A stretch of DNA of 64,000 bases from Leptospiraceae bacterium (GTDB lineage Bacteria; Spirochaetota; Leptospiria; Leptospirales; Leptospiraceae). The DNA lies in assembly GCA_024233835.1 (NCBI GenBank), contig JACKPC010000002.1:209001-273000 (forward strand), read 5' to 3'. The notes beneath the pieces are model-generated. The model worked only from the letters and a program-made list of their open reading frames with translations, was not told the origin of the DNA and did not search any database. The translations under genes were made by a program, and so were the position numbers. Positions 63,563 through 64,000 of this stretch are shown piece after piece. The first letter of the stretch is position 1. Each line of letters starts with the position of its first letter.

Positions 63563-63904
63563 ATGGAAGCTATAACCGAAGACATAGTTCTAAAAGAACT
63601 ACTTAAAATATCAAAGGAAGATAATGAGAAGGAAGCAATCAAAATACTTATTATAAAATACTATGAAGCAAAACTTGCCTACTGGGAAATGGTAGATAAA
63701 TTCTTTACTCAAAAGAAAGGTATGGACTTCCAAACTTATGAAGATACAAAACACAGCGAATGGGACGGAGATGACTGGCAACTTTGCGAGGAGTTCCATG
63801 ACTGGGAGGGTGCAATTGCTTCTTTGCAATTCTATAAAAAGAAATGGGAGGAATTAAAAGAGTGGAGACCGAAAAGTTTAAACGACAGTTACTCAAATAT
63901 TTAA
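63563..63904 (+). CDS. Small acidic protein of unknown function, first of a two-gene unit
   Basis: The 113-residue protein is helical and acidic with many Trp (YWEMVDKFF, HSEWDGDDWQLCEEFHDWEG). No DNA-binding motif is seen. The following short frame starts inside its 3' end with a good ribosome site, an arrangement typical of toxin-antitoxin pairs. I do not recognise the family. Confidence 0.6.
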   Translation: MEAITEDIVLKELLKISKEDNEKEAIKILIIKYYEAKLAYWEMVDKFFTQKKGMDFQTYEDTKHSEWDGDDWQLCEEFHDWEGAIASLQFYKKKWEELKEWRPKSLNDSYSNI

Positions 63905-63954
63905 GTAATTTAGAATATGTTGAAAAAGTTGATATCTTTGAGGTCTCTGAATAA
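63862..63954 (+). pseudogene. Short 30-codon frame, possible truncated partner gene
   Basis: A GTG at 63862, preceded by GGGAGGAATT, opens VETEKFKRQLLKYLSNLEYV and stops at 63952-63954. It overlaps the preceding gene by 43 bases. The start looks genuine, but the length suggests a prematurely ended gene. Sequence beyond the stop runs off the window. Confidence 0.4.
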
Positions 63955-64000
63955 TATCACAACCCATCAAAATATTGAAGCAAAAACTGTGAAAGAAATT

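Overview
The window is AT-rich chromosomal DNA that looks like a member of the Leptospiraceae (Spirochaetota). I base this on gene content only: flagellar switch genes fliM and fliN whose products both start with the same CheY-binding-type peptide, a PerR regulator beside mutL, many large mixed signalling proteins (7TM-kinase-receiver-cyclase, kinase-AAA-GAF-SpoIIE), lipoproteins with a Cys lipobox, and frequent TTG/GTG starts. I saw no rRNA, tRNA or CRISPR array.

Layout. 1-6.2 kb: tail of a DUF445-type membrane protein, a GtrA-methyltransferase fusion, a 1119-residue receptor/kinase/cyclase, then two gene remnants (a cyclase tail and a TonB-dependent receptor lacking its middle). 6.3-11.7 kb: an Ig-repeat/beta-propeller lipoprotein and a PAS histidine kinase. 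11.8-20 kb: an unusual accessory stretch with a DUF4132 protein translationally coupled to a small beta-grasp-like protein ending in Gly-Gly, followed by a Cys-cluster protein, a class I amidotransferase, a CHAT (caspase-like) protease, a RanBP2-type zinc-finger membrane protein, a DUF3108 protein and a DA1-like LIM metallopeptidase. 20-28.4 kb: housekeeping and small regulators (gamma-carbonic anhydrase, dTMP kinase-like, MerR/MerC, rhodanese, mutL, perR, ferredoxin). 28.4-40.8 kb: phosphodiesterase family protein, fliM operon, argH-rsmE operon, AAA ATPase, fliN and a hybrid kinase.

40.8-52.4 kb is one co-directional minus-strand run for a cytosolic, cyanobacterial-type (group 2a-like) [NiFe] hydrogenase: a 47-residue membrane protein, hupS, hupL, the endopeptidase, a Rieske-PAS-adenylate cyclase, then hypF-C-D-E-A-B and a coiled-coil protein. 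The start of the run has a good promoter whose -10 sits inside a 15-bp palindrome and whose predicted transcription start coincides with the first ATG. The Rieske-cyclase inside the operon suggests that redox or H2 oxidation state is coupled to cAMP.

52.5-60.2 kb: a 1655-residue kinase-like/AAA/GAF/SpoIIE phosphatase that lacks the kinase N-lobe, a chemotaxis receptor and a membrane AraC regulator. 60.3-62.9 kb is an intact IS21-family element with terminal repeats and a 4-bp target duplication, inserted in a small DUF6266-like reading frame. The last kilobase holds intergenic repeats and a small two-gene unit.

The two strongest candidates for something new are the Gly-Gly beta-grasp/DUF4132 pair with its protease-rich surroundings, and the Rieske-cyclase hydrogenase operon with its tiny leading membrane protein. 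All family calls are from reading motifs by eye; no searches were run.
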